NCBI RefSeq assembly: GCF_026125785.1
Contig: NZ_JAHCKL010000010.1
Location: forward strand, 1 to 64,000
Direction: 5' to 3'
DNA length: 64,000 nt
Source of the DNA: Hydrogenophaga sp.
GTDB lineage: Bacteria; Pseudomonadota; Gammaproteobacteria; Burkholderiales; Burkholderiaceae_C
In this document: one piece after another, positions 1 through 8,252 of the stretch
Layout of the letters: every line of letters begins with the position of its first letter
Numbering within the stretch: position 1 is the stretch's first letter
Translations under genes and position numbers: made by a program
Notes under the pieces: model-generated
Told to the model about the DNA's origin: nothing
Databases searched by the model: none
Seen by the model: the letters and a program-made list of their open reading frames with translations, nothing else

Positions 1-564
1 GGCCACCACGCGGGTGCAGACTTCCTGGGCGGCTACTGTTTCCTGAACAACGCGGCCATCGCCGCGCAGGCACTGCGCGACGCCGGCTGCGCCAGGGTGG
101 CGGTGCTGGACGTGGACTACCACCATGGCAACGGCACGCAGGCCATCTTCTACGAACGCGCCGACGTGCTCACGGTCTCGATCCACGGCGACCCCACGAC
201 CGAGTACCCCTTCTTCCTCGGCCATGCGGACGAGCGCGGGGCGGGCGCGGGTGAAGGCTTCAACCTGAACCTGCCGCTGCCGCGCGGCAGCGGCACCGCC
301 GCCTGGCGCACCGCGCTGGACCAGGCCCTGCAGGCCGTCTCCAACTTCGGCGCGCAGGCCCTGGTGGTGCCCACCGGCCTGGACACCTTCGAGGGCGACC
401 CGATCTCAGGCTTCACCCTGCGCAGCGAAGACTATTTTTCCGTGGGCGCGGCGTTGGCCGAAGTCCGCCTGCCCACGGTGTTCACCTTCGAGGGCGGCTA
501 CGCGGTGGCCGAGGTGGGCACCAACGCGGTCAACCTGCTGGAAGGGTTCCTGCGTGCCGCCTGA
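1..564 (+). CDS. Histone deacetylase / acetylpolyamine amidohydrolase family protein, 3' part
   Basis: The gene is cut by the left edge of the window; only its last 187 codons are present, ending in TGA at 562-564. The visible part carries the hallmarks of zinc-dependent HDAC-like amidohydrolases: GHHA at the very start (the two catalytic histidines), DVDYHHGNGTQ (Asp and His zinc ligands) and TGLDTFEGDP (second zinc Asp), with the GGY motif near the end. The family removes acetyl groups from acetyl-lysine, acetylpolyamines or similar amides in the cytoplasm. Which substrate is used here cannot be read from the sequence. The next gene is convergent, so the upstream partner lies outside the window. 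Confidence 0.9.
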   Translation, partial: GHHAGADFLGGYCFLNNAAIAAQALRDAGCARVAVLDVDYHHGNGTQAIFYERADVLTVSIHGDPTTEYPFFLGHADERGAGAGEGFNLNLPLPRGSGTAAWRTALDQALQAVSNFGAQALVVPTGLDTFEGDPISGFTLRSEDYFSVGAALAEVRLPTVFTFEGGYAVAEVGTNAVNLLEGFLRAA

Positions 565-585
565 AGGCGGCTTCCAGCCCAAGCC

Positions 586-1182
586 TCAGGCGCCAAAGGA
601 CAGCGCCCCCGGTGGCAAGGGGCGGCCCAGCGCCCCAGTGAGCACGGTGAAGTGCATGGTCTCGTCGGCCGCCAAGCGGGCCGCCACCTTGGCCAGTTCC
701 CGGTCCATCAGCGAGGGGATCACCCCCAGATAGGCGTTCGTTGCCCCCAGCTCCAGTCGGGCTGCGAGATCGAGCACATCAGCCTGGCTCTTGAGTGCAG
801 ACGCATTGAGTGCTTTCGCGTAGTCGTCGAGCTTCATCTCGGCCACCGGCTTGCCCCCCAGTTTCTGGATGGTGGCGATCAGCGCATCGCGATGGGTCTT
901 GTGGTGGCCCTGGAATTGCACCGCCACATCGAGCACCGGCTTTTGCAACAGGCCGCTGCCGGCGCCCAGTTGGTAGGCACTGATGGCTTCGTGTTCGAGC
1001 GCCAAGGCCACGTTGAGAATGGCGACGTCCTTGGTGGTGTCGGCCTTCATGCCCTGCGCAAGCGCATCGCGCCCGGCCAGCATGGCCACTGCCACGGCAG
1101 AGAGGGCGCCACCGGTGCGCATGAAGCCTCGGCGCGAGGCGGGAGAGATGCGGAGCAGGTCGGTTTGGGAGATCGTGGTCAT
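586..1182 (-). CDS. Tat-exported ferritin-like protein (Ferritin_2 type)
   Basis: A 198-residue protein. The ATG at 1182 was chosen because it has AGGAAA in front of it and begins a classic leader: SRRGFMRTGG (twin arginine) followed by a hydrophobic stretch ending AxA near residue 42. The mature part has regularly spaced Glu/His of a four-helix ferritin-like bundle (ALEHEAISAY, HHKTHRDAL, LELGATNAYL, ADETMHF). Such proteins are periplasmic, probably metal-binding, and of unknown reaction. The gene is divergent from an ECF sigma factor and appears to share its promoter type, so it is probably a target of that sigma factor and part of an envelope or oxidative stress response (inference). Confidence 0.85.
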   Translation of the reverse strand: MTTISQTDLLRISPASRRGFMRTGGALSAVAVAMLAGRDALAQGMKADTTKDVAILNVALALEHEAISAYQLGAGSGLLQKPVLDVAVQFQGHHKTHRDALIATIQKLGGKPVAEMKLDDYAKALNASALKSQADVLDLAARLELGATNAYLGVIPSLMDRELAKVAARLAADETMHFTVLTGALGRPLPPGALSFGA

Positions 1183-1244
1183 GGTATTTCCTGGTTGGTC
1201 GCAGTGACAGCGGGGAGAACTGCGGAGGAAGAGCCGTCCCACTG

Positions 1245-1273
1245 GATACGCCGACCGCCCCGGGACCGGATGC
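1245..1273 (-). promoter_or_regulatory. Candidate ECF-sigma promoter for the ferritin-like gene
   Basis: On the minus strand GCATCC (1273-1268) is followed after 17 bases by CGTATC (1250-1245), about 60 bases before the ATG. The same pair, with 16-base spacing, occurs on the plus strand in front of the sigma gene. A matching divergent pair beside an ECF sigma/anti-sigma locus is typical of autoregulated ECF promoters. Confidence 0.45.
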
Positions 1274-1308
1274 ACAAAACCCCTGAATGCAGAGGGGCAA
1301 AGCCGTCC

Positions 1309-1336
1309 GCATCCAGCCACCGCTTCGCTGCGTACC
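1309..1336 (+). promoter_or_regulatory. Candidate autoregulatory ECF-sigma promoter
   Basis: GCATCC at 1309-1314 and CGTACC at 1331-1336 are separated by 16 bases. The -35 matches the minus-strand copy exactly and the -10 shares CGTA. It would give the sigma gene at 1453 a leader of roughly 110 bases. Confidence 0.45.
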
Positions 1337-1452
1337 TCCATCAGGAGACGCATGCCCGACGCAGACGCTCCACGCCATGATCTCGACCCGGAAACCCGCG
1401 CCTTTCGCAACAACCCCTGTGGTCGCCATCGGGACTACCGCACAATGCACGC

Positions 1453-2031
1453 ATGCCCCATACCGCGAACTCCGACGAGGAATTGATCGCCCTGATAGAG
1501 CGCGTGGCGCTGCGCGACGAGACCGCGCTCAAAGCGCTGTACGGCCGCACCAGCGCCAAGCTCTATGGCCTGTCGTTGCGGGTGGTCGGTCAGCACGAAT
1601 GGGCCGAAGACGCTTTGCAGGACACGTTTCTTCACATCTGGCGTGCGGCCGGCGACTACCACGCCAGCCTGAGTCCGCCGATGGCCTGGCTTGGCATGAT
1701 CGTGCGCAGCCGATCGCTGGACCTGCTGCGTCGCCGCCGTGCCGAGCGGGCACACCTCACCGACGAGATCGACACAGCGCTGGCAGAGTCGCTCGAAGGC
1801 GACGCGCCCAATCCCATGGACACCAGCCTGGCGAGCCAGCAGGCGTGGGCTTTGCATCAGTGCCTCTCCCGGCTGGAGAACCGCCAGCGGGAAGCGGTCA
1901 GCCTGGCCTACCTTCGCGATCTGAGCCACGGCGAACTGGCCGCGCAGTTGCGACTGCCGTTGGGTACCGTCAAAAGCTGGATACGGCGAGGATTGGAGCA
2001 ATTGCGTGCCTGCATGGCGCGCTTTGCATGA
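1453..2031 (+). CDS. ECF-subfamily RNA polymerase sigma factor
   Basis: A 192-residue group 4 sigma factor. Region 2 runs roughly from residue 25 to 90 (GLSLRVVGQHEWAEDALQDTF, the core-binding and -10 part). Region 4 lies at about 130-185, with the helix-turn-helix LSHGELAAQLRLPLGTVKSW followed by IRRGLEQLR. Proteins of this type (SigK-like group) are held by a membrane anti-sigma factor with an RskA domain, and exactly such a gene follows 13 bases downstream. The ATG at 1453 starts a short normal N-terminus; no strong ribosome site is seen before it. Expected role: turning on an envelope or redox stress regulon including the divergent ferritin-like gene. Confidence 0.92.
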   Translation: MPHTANSDEELIALIERVALRDETALKALYGRTSAKLYGLSLRVVGQHEWAEDALQDTFLHIWRAAGDYHASLSPPMAWLGMIVRSRSLDLLRRRRAERAHLTDEIDTALAESLEGDAPNPMDTSLASQQAWALHQCLSRLENRQREAVSLAYLRDLSHGELAAQLRLPLGTVKSWIRRGLEQLRACMARFA

Positions 2032-2044
2032 ACGGACGCCAGCC

Positions 2045-2821
2045 ATGAACCTGCTGAACAAACCCGAACTGCTGGATCAACTGGCCGCTGCCCATGCGCT
2101 GGGCACCTTGCGGGGAGCTGCGCGCCGCCGCTTCGAAGCGCTGGCGCGCGAGCAGGCGCCAGTGCGCGCCGCAGCGCTCGTCTGGCAGAGCCGCGTGGCC
2201 AGCATGAACGAGTTGCAGGCCCCGCAAAAGCCCGCCCCTGAGGTGTGGACACGCATCGAGAATCTGGTTCGCGCTGAACAGGCGCAGCAGGTCATGGCAA
2301 CCGCGCGCCAGGAACCACTCCCTTCCCTGGGCGGCTGGTTGCGCAGCCTGACCTTCTGGCGCGCAGCCAGCGCCGCCGGCGCGCTGGCCACCCTACTCGT
2401 GGTGGTGCATGGCATCTCCTTGCGCAGTGAACTCGGGGCTCAGGTCGATGCACTGCAAGCACGGCTGCAGGCCACGCCCGAAGTGCGGTATGTGGCCGTT
2501 CTCAACGACGACAAGGCCAGCGCAGCCATGTTGGTGACCTTCGACCCCAGAAACGGACGGCTGAATCTGCAGCGCGTGGGCAGCTTCAAGGAGGCAGAGG
2601 ACAAGTCGCTGCAACTCTGGGCGCTGCCACCTGGCGCGACTCCACGGTCGTTGGGTGTACTGGGCCCGCAACGCGTGTTGCAACTGACCGCTGGCGAGGC
2701 CGATGTGCGCGAAGTACCCGTGCTGGCCATCAGCCTGGAGCCGCTGGGCGGAGTGTCCGGCGAGCGTGGGCCTACAGGCCCGGTGTTGTTCAAGGGTCCC
2801 TTGATACAAAGCATGTTGTAA
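2045..2821 (+). CDS. Anti-sigma factor, RskA family
   Basis: A 258-residue single-pass membrane protein. The N-terminal cytoplasmic part (1-100) is rich in Ala/Arg/Glu like other anti-sigma domains, one membrane helix spans about 104-126 (ASAAGALATLLVVVHGIS), and the periplasmic part has the RskA pattern of repeated VAVLNDD, TFDPRNGRL and LQLWALPPG blocks. It should bind the upstream sigma factor and release it after a signal. The ATG at 2045 is preferred because it follows the sigma stop without overlap; an in-frame ATG at 2006 would overlap the sigma gene by 26 bases. The zinc-binding HxxxCxxC motif of ZAS-type anti-sigmas is absent. Confidence 0.88.
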   Translation: MNLLNKPELLDQLAAAHALGTLRGAARRRFEALAREQAPVRAAALVWQSRVASMNELQAPQKPAPEVWTRIENLVRAEQAQQVMATARQEPLPSLGGWLRSLTFWRAASAAGALATLLVVVHGISLRSELGAQVDALQARLQATPEVRYVAVLNDDKASAAMLVTFDPRNGRLNLQRVGSFKEAEDKSLQLWALPPGATPRSLGVLGPQRVLQLTAGEADVREVPVLAISLEPLGGVSGERGPTGPVLFKGPLIQSML

Positions 2822-2997
2822 AACGGCGGCTCTACCGACCGCGACGAGGAGCCTACGATGCAATGGCCCGCGTGCAAGACCCATGCGGGGCTGCTGGCAA
2901 TGCGAATTGGCCGCGCGCGTGACGGCGCGCTCATGCGAGGACGTGCGCCGCTTTCTCGACGAGGTGATGCCCGCGCGCTGAACCGGACGGCGTGGCG
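2822..2997. other. Intergenic stretch with a doubtful tiny reading frame
   Basis: This gap separates the convergent anti-sigma and queF genes. It has no clear terminator. An ATG at 2858 has a good GAGGAG site, but its plus-strand frame runs into queF and reads like noise. A 32-codon frame at 2883-2981 (CWQCELAARV, then CEDVRRFLDE) looks more protein-like but has no ribosome site. It may be the remnant of a small Cys-containing gene. I do not call it as a gene. Confidence 0.25.
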
Positions 2998-3843
2998 TCA
3001 CTGGCGCGCGGTGCGCGCATTGGCCGGCGGCGTGCAGGGGTGGCTGCTGCGCCAGGGGTTGATGTCCAGCCCCCCGCGGCGCGTGTAGCGCGCATAGACC
3101 ATCAGCCGGGCCGGTTTGCAGCGCTGCCAGATGTCCATGTAGATCCGCTCCACGCACTGCTCGTGGAATTCGTTGTGGTTGCGAAAGCTCACGATGTACT
3201 GGAGCAGGCCGGCCTGGTCGATCTGCGGGCCGCTGTAGCGGATCTGCACGCTGCCCCAGTCGGGCTGACCCGTCACCAGGCAATTGCTCTTGAGCAGGTG
3301 GCTGACCAGGGTCTCGGTCACCGGCTGTTCGGTCAGCGCGGCCGTGAGCAGCTCGGGCGCGGGCTGGTAGCGGCTGCACTCCACGTCCAGCCGGTCGAGC
3401 GCAAGGCCTTCGAGCTCGCGCAGCGGCTCCTGCCCGAACTGTTCGGGCAGCACCAGACGAACGCCGGCGCCGGCCTGCACCGGCCCGCCGTGCCAGATGG
3501 CGGCGCTCACGTCGTTGCGGATGCGCTCGCGCACCGCATCCGCGCTGGCAAAGGGCGTGTTGTTGAAGCTGTTGAGGTAGAGCTTGAACGACTTGCTCTC
3601 CACGATGTGCGTGCTCTCGCACGGCACCGTGATGTGGGCCAGCGCCACCATGGGCTTGCCGCGCGGGTTGAGCCAGCTCAGCTCGAAGGCGGTCCACAGG
3701 TCCGCACCGAGGAACGGCACGCTGCCGGTGATGCCGATCTCGCGCCGCTTGGTCTCGCGCGGCAGCGGAAACAGCAGGGAGGCGTCGTAGCGGTCGACGT
3801 AGGCCGAGGCCTTGCCCAGTTGGGAGAGCTCCGGCGTGTTCAT
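2998..3843 (-). CDS. queF: NADPH-dependent 7-cyano-7-deazaguanine reductase QueF
   Basis: Reduces preQ0 to preQ1 in queuosine biosynthesis, in the cytoplasm. At 281 residues it is the long, two-domain form of QueF. The NADPH/QueF motif [12 protein letters not shown] lies at 82-93 in the N-half. The catalytic half has C188 within [14 protein letters not shown] and the partner D195, followed by QIRYSGP. The C-terminal FHEQCVERI segment is also typical. The start ATG at 3843 overlaps the stop of the upstream gene by four bases (ATGA), so the two are translationally coupled. No other queuosine gene is in the window. Confidence 0.96.
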   Translation of the reverse strand: MNTPELSQLGKASAYVDRYDASLLFPLPRETKRREIGITGSVPFLGADLWTAFELSWLNPRGKPMVALAHITVPCESTHIVESKSFKLYLNSFNNTPFASADAVRERIRNDVSAAIWHGGPVQAGAGVRLVLPEQFGQEPLRELEGLALDRLDVECSRYQPAPELLTAALTEQPVTETLVSHLLKSNCLVTGQPDWGSVQIRYSGPQIDQAGLLQYIVSFRNHNEFHEQCVERIYMDIWQRCKPARLMVYARYTRRGGLDINPWRSSHPCTPPANARTARQ

Positions 3844-4745
3844 GCGAACTCACGCTCCCGCAGCCATTTGGTGGCCACCCATTTCTCGCCCTCGATCACC
3901 GGCGCGCCGCCGTGCAGCGTGCGCGTGGAAGGATGTGGGCGGTCGTAGCTGAAAAACACCGCATGGCCGCGCTTGGGTGCGACCTCGAAGCCCACGTCCG
4001 GGAAGGTGGTGCCGCCGCCGCGCGCAGGTTCGTTGAGGTACATCACCAATGTGGCCACGCGCTGGCCGCCGCGCCGCAGGATGGTGGGCGTCCCGGGTTC
4101 GTCCGGATCGAAGTAGTCGTAGTGAGGCTTGTACTCCGCCCCGGGGCGGTAATGCAGCACCTGGATGCCCTCGCCGTTCTCCACCGGCCAGCCAACCAGG
4201 CGTGCGATGCGCGCCTCCACGCGCGCCACCACCGGGTTCTGCCCCCGCGTGAAGAACATGCCGCTGCTGGTGCGGTCGGGGTTGAGCTCTTCGCCTCCGG
4301 TCTTGGTCTCGACCGTGAGCGAGCGCGCGAGCTGCGGCTTGGCCGCTTCGATCAGGGCATCGCACTCCTCGGCACTGAGCAGATTGCCCAGCACCACCAC
4401 GCGCGGATGCCCCATGGAGGCGATGACGTCGACCACGCGGTCGCCGGCATCGATCTGGCGCGGCGACTGGCTCAGGTCCAGATCGGGCACGGACACGCCG
4501 GCCGGCTGCGCCAGCGTGCCGCTTGCGGCTGCCGCGGCCTGCAGCGGCGGTGCGGCGACCACCGCGCGGCCAGCCGACTGCTGGCGCAGATGGTCGCGCA
4601 GCGTGGTCTCCAGGGCCTGCACCGCAACCGGCTCACGCCAGCCCGATGCGACCATGGAAGCCAGCACCACGTCGGGTGTGAAACCGGCCTGCGCCTGTTC
4701 GACGATCCAGCGGCGCAACTCGGGGGTGATGGTCTGGTGGCTCAT
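3840..4745 (-). CDS. 2-oxoglutarate/Fe(II)-dependent prolyl 4-hydroxylase-like oxygenase
   Basis: A 301-residue protein. Residues 1-95 form a non-catalytic N-terminal part with an Ala-rich linker. The C-terminal P4H domain (about 115-300) has the iron ligands H208 and D210 (KPHYDYFD) and H278 (TLHGGAPV), with K288 (GEKWVATK) expected to bind 2-oxoglutarate. Family members hydroxylate proline, free or in proteins, using O2. The substrate here is unknown. It sits in a tightly overlapping operon between yaaA (4-base overlap upstream) and queF (4-base overlap downstream), so all three are probably made from one message. Confidence 0.9.
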   Translation of the reverse strand: MSHQTITPELRRWIVEQAQAGFTPDVVLASMVASGWREPVAVQALETTLRDHLRQQSAGRAVVAAPPLQAAAAASGTLAQPAGVSVPDLDLSQSPRQIDAGDRVVDVIASMGHPRVVVLGNLLSAEECDALIEAAKPQLARSLTVETKTGGEELNPDRTSSGMFFTRGQNPVVARVEARIARLVGWPVENGEGIQVLHYRPGAEYKPHYDYFDPDEPGTPTILRRGGQRVATLVMYLNEPARGGGTTFPDVGFEVAPKRGHAVFFSYDRPHPSTRTLHGGAPVIEGEKWVATKWLREREFA

Positions 4746-5530
4746 GCGGTCCTCGCGGGCGGGGCTTCGCGGCGGAACACCAGCCGGTCGCTGGCCGACG
4801 CCGCTTCGTGGAAACGGTAGCCCTCCAGGTCGAAGCGCCTGAGCTGCTCGACCAGGGTCAGGCGGTGCTTGACCGCATAACGCGCCATCAGCCCGCGGGC
4901 GCGCTTGGCCATGAAGCTGATGACCTTGTAGCCCTCGGCCTTGCGCTCCTCGAATACGCAGGTGACCACGCGCGGCACCAGCGCCTTGCGATCAACCACC
5001 TTGAAGTATTCCTCGCTCGCCAGGTTGACGATGACCGGCGTCTTGTCGGCCATGGCGCGCTCGTTGAGGTACTCGGCCACCTGACGGCCCCAGAACTCAT
5101 AGAGATTGCGGCCACGCGCGGTCTTCAGGCGTGTGCCCATCTCCAGCCGGTAGGGCTGCATCAGGTCCAGAGGCCGCAGCACGCCATACAGGCCGCTGAG
5201 AATGCACAGGTGCTGCTGCAGCCAGTCCAGTTCAGTGGCGGAGAGCGTCTTCGCGTCCAGCCCGCCGTACACGTCGCCATCGAAAGCCAGCGCCGCCTGC
5301 TTGGCATTGCGGGTGGTGAAGCGCGGCCTCCAGGCTTCGTAGCGCGCCGCGTTGAGCCCGGCCAGCGCGTCGGACAGGTCCATCAGCTCCGCGATCTGTT
5401 GCGGCGACTTCTCCCGCATCACACCGACCAGTTCGGTCGCCTGCTTCACGAACAGGGGCTGCGTGTGGGTGGCGACATGGGCCGGCGTCTCGTAGTCGAG
5501 TGCCTTGGCGGGGGAAATCAGGAACAGCAT
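4742..5530 (-). CDS. yaaA: Peroxide stress protein YaaA (DUF328/UPF0246)
   Basis: A 262-residue protein with the family signature MLFLISPAKAL at the N-terminus, YGVLRPLDLMQPYRLEMGT in the middle and VISFMAKRARGLMARY near the C-terminus. In Escherichia coli YaaA limits free iron during hydrogen peroxide stress; it is cytoplasmic and binds DNA. The ATG at 5530 was chosen because it begins exactly at the conserved family N-terminus; longer frames upstream have no family similarity. It is the first gene of a three-gene overlapping operon. A CATAAT box about 40 bases upstream on the minus strand may be its -10. Confidence 0.93.
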   Translation of the reverse strand: MLFLISPAKALDYETPAHVATHTQPLFVKQATELVGVMREKSPQQIAELMDLSDALAGLNAARYEAWRPRFTTRNAKQAALAFDGDVYGGLDAKTLSATELDWLQQHLCILSGLYGVLRPLDLMQPYRLEMGTRLKTARGRNLYEFWGRQVAEYLNERAMADKTPVIVNLASEEYFKVVDRKALVPRVVTCVFEERKAEGYKVISFMAKRARGLMARYAVKHRLTLVEQLRRFDLEGYRFHEAASASDRLVFRREAPPARTA

Positions 5531-5680
5531 GGCCAAAGAGCGGAATGAAAGTTGCCCGGGGGACCCCTGATTATGACCAAGGGCCCATGCCCTCACGGAC
5601 CTGCTGCACAGGCCGACCCCTGCGAGCACGGACCTCTGCCACCGCCCTGAAGGGCATGGCAACGGCAGCAGTGCCGGGCG

Positions 5681-6271
5681 CTACCGGAAATCCCCGGCGA
5701 GACTCGCCAAAGTCTCGGGGGGAATCTGCACGTGCGCGGGGTAGTGGGTGTGGTCGCAGCCGAGCTTCACCGCCGCGCCGGCCTGAATGGCCGCGCGCAT
5801 GGCCGGCGTGAACTCGAAGCGCACGAAGTGCACCGCCGAGGTCTTCTGTTCGTTTTCCCGGTCGAGGTCCTCGTCAGCGATGGCGTAGACGCGGGTGCGC
5901 CCTTCCACCTCCACGAACATGCGGTCCTCCACGCCAATGAGACGAGCGAGTTCGCGCCTGCGCTCGTTCTCATCGGGGTACTCGATCATCATCGTGGCCT
6001 TCCAGTTGCTGCCATCGGGCATCAGCGGCGCATAGGCCTCGATCTCGTGCGCGATGCCTTCTTCCTCGAAGATCTTCTCGATGCGCAGCATCTCCTGGAT
6101 CTGGTAGCGGATCGTGGTCTCGCTCTCGAACTGCAGGTGGATGTGTTCACCCAGGTGCACGCTGCGCAGCTTGCGGTGCGCCATGATCTCGGGCTTGTGA
6201 ACCTTGCGCCACTTGGTGTAGGCCTCCAGGCTCATGAGGCTGTCGGCGGTGATGTGTCCGGTGAGTTGCAT
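5681..6271 (-). CDS. DUF3501 family protein
   Basis: A 196-residue soluble protein, rich in charged residues, with MQLTGHITADSLMSLEAY at its start and HFVRFEF plus GCDHTHYPAHV near its end, features I associate with the DUF3501 family. Its function is unknown, but the family is commonly found beside a GlpC-like Fe-S protein and a rubrerythrin, as here. It is the third gene of that set, 91 bases downstream of the Fe-S gene. The ATG at 6271 has GGAAA in front of it. Just upstream of this site lie five tandem copies of a 7-base unit. Confidence 0.82.
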   Translation of the reverse strand: MQLTGHITADSLMSLEAYTKWRKVHKPEIMAHRKLRSVHLGEHIHLQFESETTIRYQIQEMLRIEKIFEEEGIAHEIEAYAPLMPDGSNWKATMMIEYPDENERRRELARLIGVEDRMFVEVEGRTRVYAIADEDLDRENEQKTSAVHFVRFEFTPAMRAAIQAGAAVKLGCDHTHYPAHVQIPPETLASLAGDFR

Positions 6272-6284
6272 GGGGTTTCCTGGC

Positions 6285-6319
6285 TTGTGCGTTGTGCGTT
6301 GGGCGTTGTGCGTTGAGCG
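6285..6319. repeat. Five tandem heptamers upstream of the DUF3501 gene
   Basis: Read on the plus strand the units are TTGTGCG, TTGTGCG, TTGGGCG, TTGTGCG and TTGAGCG, without gaps. They end 13 bases before the start codon of the DUF3501 gene, directly in front of its ribosome site. Slippage here would change spacing in the leader, not the reading frame. Confidence 0.8.
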
Positions 6320-6362
6320 AGCGGGAGGGCCACGCTGAGCGCTCACCCCCCAGCGCCGCACC

Positions 6363-7712
6363 TCACTTCAATCCGTAGGCCTGGGCCACCAGGCTCAGCG
6401 GGTGCCTGAGAACCGGCGTGCCCAGCCCGTTCACCTCGAAGCCCTGCGCGATGTGGTGGCCACCCAGCGGGCAGTCCGAGCTGATGTAGTCGGGTTGACC
6501 GCCGTCCTTCATGCTGGCCATGGCCTTGAACACCGGCTTGCCGATCTTCAGGGCCGTCTGGTGGTACGCCTTCTTCACGCCGAAGGTGCCGGCATGGCCC
6601 GAGCAGCGCTCGATGGTCTGAACCGTGGTCTCCGGGATCATGCGAAGCATCTCTTCGGTCTTTCGGCCGATGTTCTGCACACGGCCGTGGCAGGGGATCT
6701 GGTAGCTCACGTTGCCCAGCTTGCGCGGGAACTCGGTCTTGAGCAGGCCATCGCGCTTGCGCGCCATGAAGTACTCGAACGGGTCCCACATGTGTGCCTT
6801 CACCAACTGGGTATCGGCATCGTCAGGAAACATGAGCGGGATTTCCTGCTTGAACATCAGCGCGCAACTCGGCACTGCGGCCAGGATGGCATAGCCTTCG
6901 CGCGCATAGCGGGCCAGCACGGGTATGTTGGCCTCCTTGCTCCGCTGCACCGATTCCAGGTCGCCCAGCTCCAGCTTGGGCATGCCGCAGCATTTCTCCT
7001 TGTCGACGATCACGTACGGAATGTCGTTGTGGTCGAGGATCTTCAACAGGTCCAGACCGATGCCGGGTTCGTTGTAGTTGATGTAGCAGGTCGCAAAGAT
7101 GGCCACCTTGCCCGGGGTCTTCTCGCCGTCCTTCACCTCCGTGGCGCGGGCGGCCGGCGCGGCACTGCGGAACTTGCGCGTCGCCAGCTCGGGCAGCCAG
7201 GCGTCCTTGTCCACGCCCGCCACGTTCTCCATCAGCTTGCGCGCGGTCTGCGTGCGGTTCACGGCATTGACCGCCTGGACCACGATGGGAATGCCCGCGA
7301 ACTGGCCGTGCACGTCGGTCGAAGCGAGGAATTTCTCCGCCGCGCCCACCTCACCCTTGCGGAACTTGATGGCCTTGGCCCGCAGCATGGTGTGCGGAAA
7401 ATCCAGGTTCCATTCGTGCGGCGGCGTGTAGGGGCATTTGGTCATGTAGCACAGGTCGCACATGTAGCACTGGTCGACCACCTTCCAGTAGTCCGCCTTG
7501 GCCACACCGTCGACCTCCAGCGTCTCGCTCTCGTCCACCAGGTCGAACAGCGTGGGGAAGGCACCGCAGAGGCTGACGCAGCGGCGGCAGCCGTGGCAGA
7601 TGTCGAAGATGCGCTCCAGTTCGTGGAAGCACTTTGCCTCGTCGTAGAAGTCCGGGTTCTTCCAGTCCAGCGCGTGCCGCGTGGGCGGCTGCAGATTGCC
7701 TTCGGTGGCCAT
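6363..7712 (-). CDS. GlpC-like Fe-S oxidoreductase with two 4Fe-4S and two CCG domains
   Basis: A 449-residue protein. Two ferredoxin-type clusters are bound by C39-x2-C42-x2-C45-x3-C49 and C82-x2-C85-x2-C88-x4-C93. Two CCG-type domains follow (KCCGMPKLELG around residue 240; CHGRVQNIG and CSGHAGTFG around 340-370), as in GlpC and heterodisulfide reductase subunit D. The protein should pass electrons, probably between a membrane or flavin donor and a partner protein. It lies between rubrerythrin and DUF3501 in one transcription unit, so the likely partner is the rubrerythrin in peroxide reduction (inference). The ATG has GAGGAGA upstream. Confidence 0.88.
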   Translation of the reverse strand: MATEGNLQPPTRHALDWKNPDFYDEAKCFHELERIFDICHGCRRCVSLCGAFPTLFDLVDESETLEVDGVAKADYWKVVDQCYMCDLCYMTKCPYTPPHEWNLDFPHTMLRAKAIKFRKGEVGAAEKFLASTDVHGQFAGIPIVVQAVNAVNRTQTARKLMENVAGVDKDAWLPELATRKFRSAAPAARATEVKDGEKTPGKVAIFATCYINYNEPGIGLDLLKILDHNDIPYVIVDKEKCCGMPKLELGDLESVQRSKEANIPVLARYAREGYAILAAVPSCALMFKQEIPLMFPDDADTQLVKAHMWDPFEYFMARKRDGLLKTEFPRKLGNVSYQIPCHGRVQNIGRKTEEMLRMIPETTVQTIERCSGHAGTFGVKKAYHQTALKIGKPVFKAMASMKDGGQPDYISSDCPLGGHHIAQGFEVNGLGTPVLRHPLSLVAQAYGLK

Positions 7713-7756
7713 GCTTGTTGTCTCCTCGTCTGGTGCGAGCGTGTTCGTGGGGAAGC

Positions 7757-7787
7757 TTTCGACAAGGCTCGGCGAGCCCTGTCGAAA
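7757..7787. repeat. Inverted repeat between rubrerythrin and Fe-S gene (first of two)
   Basis: TTTCGACA-A-GGCTC, loop GGC, GAGCC-C-TGTCGAAA: a 13-base-pair stem with one symmetrical mismatch. It is transcribed between the two genes on the minus strand and may slow transcription or protect the upstream message. There is no long T run. Confidence 0.6.
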
Positions 7788-7789
7788 AC

Positions 7790-7811
7790 GCTGCGCTCCC
7801 GTGAGCGCAGC
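7790..7811. repeat. Second hairpin between rubrerythrin and Fe-S gene
   Basis: GCTGCGCTC, loop CCGT, GAGCGCAGC: a perfect 9-base-pair stem two bases from the previous repeat and 18 bases after the rubrerythrin stop. Together they form a double stem-loop, probably an attenuator setting the ratio of rubrerythrin to downstream products. Confidence 0.6.
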
Positions 7812-7829
7812 ATCCGGAACGCCGCAGGG

Positions 7830-8252
7830 TCAATCCACGAGTTCGTTCAAGGCCTTCTGGTAGCGGTTGGCGTGCGAGCGCTCCGCTTTGGCCAGTGTCT
7901 CGAACCAGTCGGCAATTTCATCGAAGCCCTCTTCCCGGGCGGTCTTGGCCATGCCGGGGTACATGTCGGTGTACTCGTGGGTCTCGCCGGCCACCGCAGA
8001 GGCCAGGTTGTTGCGGGTGCTGCCGATCGGCAGGCCGGTGGCGGGGTCCCCCGACTGCTCCAGGAATTCCAGGTGGCCATGGGCGTGGCCGGTCTCGCCT
8101 TCGGCGGTGGAGCGGAACAGCGCAGCCACGTCGTTCTGGCCTTCCACGTCGGCCTTGTTGGCGAAGTACAGGTAACGGCGGTTGGCCTGGGATTCACCGG
8201 CAAAAGCGTCCTTGAGGCACTGCTCGGTCTTCGAGCCTTTCAATGCGGGCAT
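7830..8252 (-). CDS. Rubrerythrin-like diiron protein without rubredoxin domain
   Basis: A 140-residue erythrin. The helices carry the diiron ligands: E19 (GESQANRRY), the [10 protein letters not shown] segment near 50, GETHEY near 90 and the final ERSH near 127. The usual C-terminal rubredoxin module with its CxxC pairs is absent, so electrons must come from another protein, plausibly the downstream Fe-S gene. Rubrerythrins reduce hydrogen peroxide. The ATG at 8252 is preferred over one six bases upstream because AGGAG is then spaced six bases from the start rather than touching it. Confidence 0.92.
   Translation of the reverse strand: MPALKGSKTEQCLKDAFAGESQANRRYLYFANKADVEGQNDVAALFRSTAEGETGHAHGHLEFLEQSGDPATGLPIGSTRNNLASAVAGETHEYTDMYPGMAKTAREEGFDEIADWFETLAKAERSHANRYQKALNELVD

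Noticed and set aside
2883-2981. A 32-codon frame with CWQCELAARV and CEDVRRFLDE
   Set aside because: No ribosome site or promoter and no known family; kept only as a remark on the gap.
6285-6319. Tandem heptamers as a CRISPR array
   Set aside because: Units are seven bases with no spacers; no cas gene is present.
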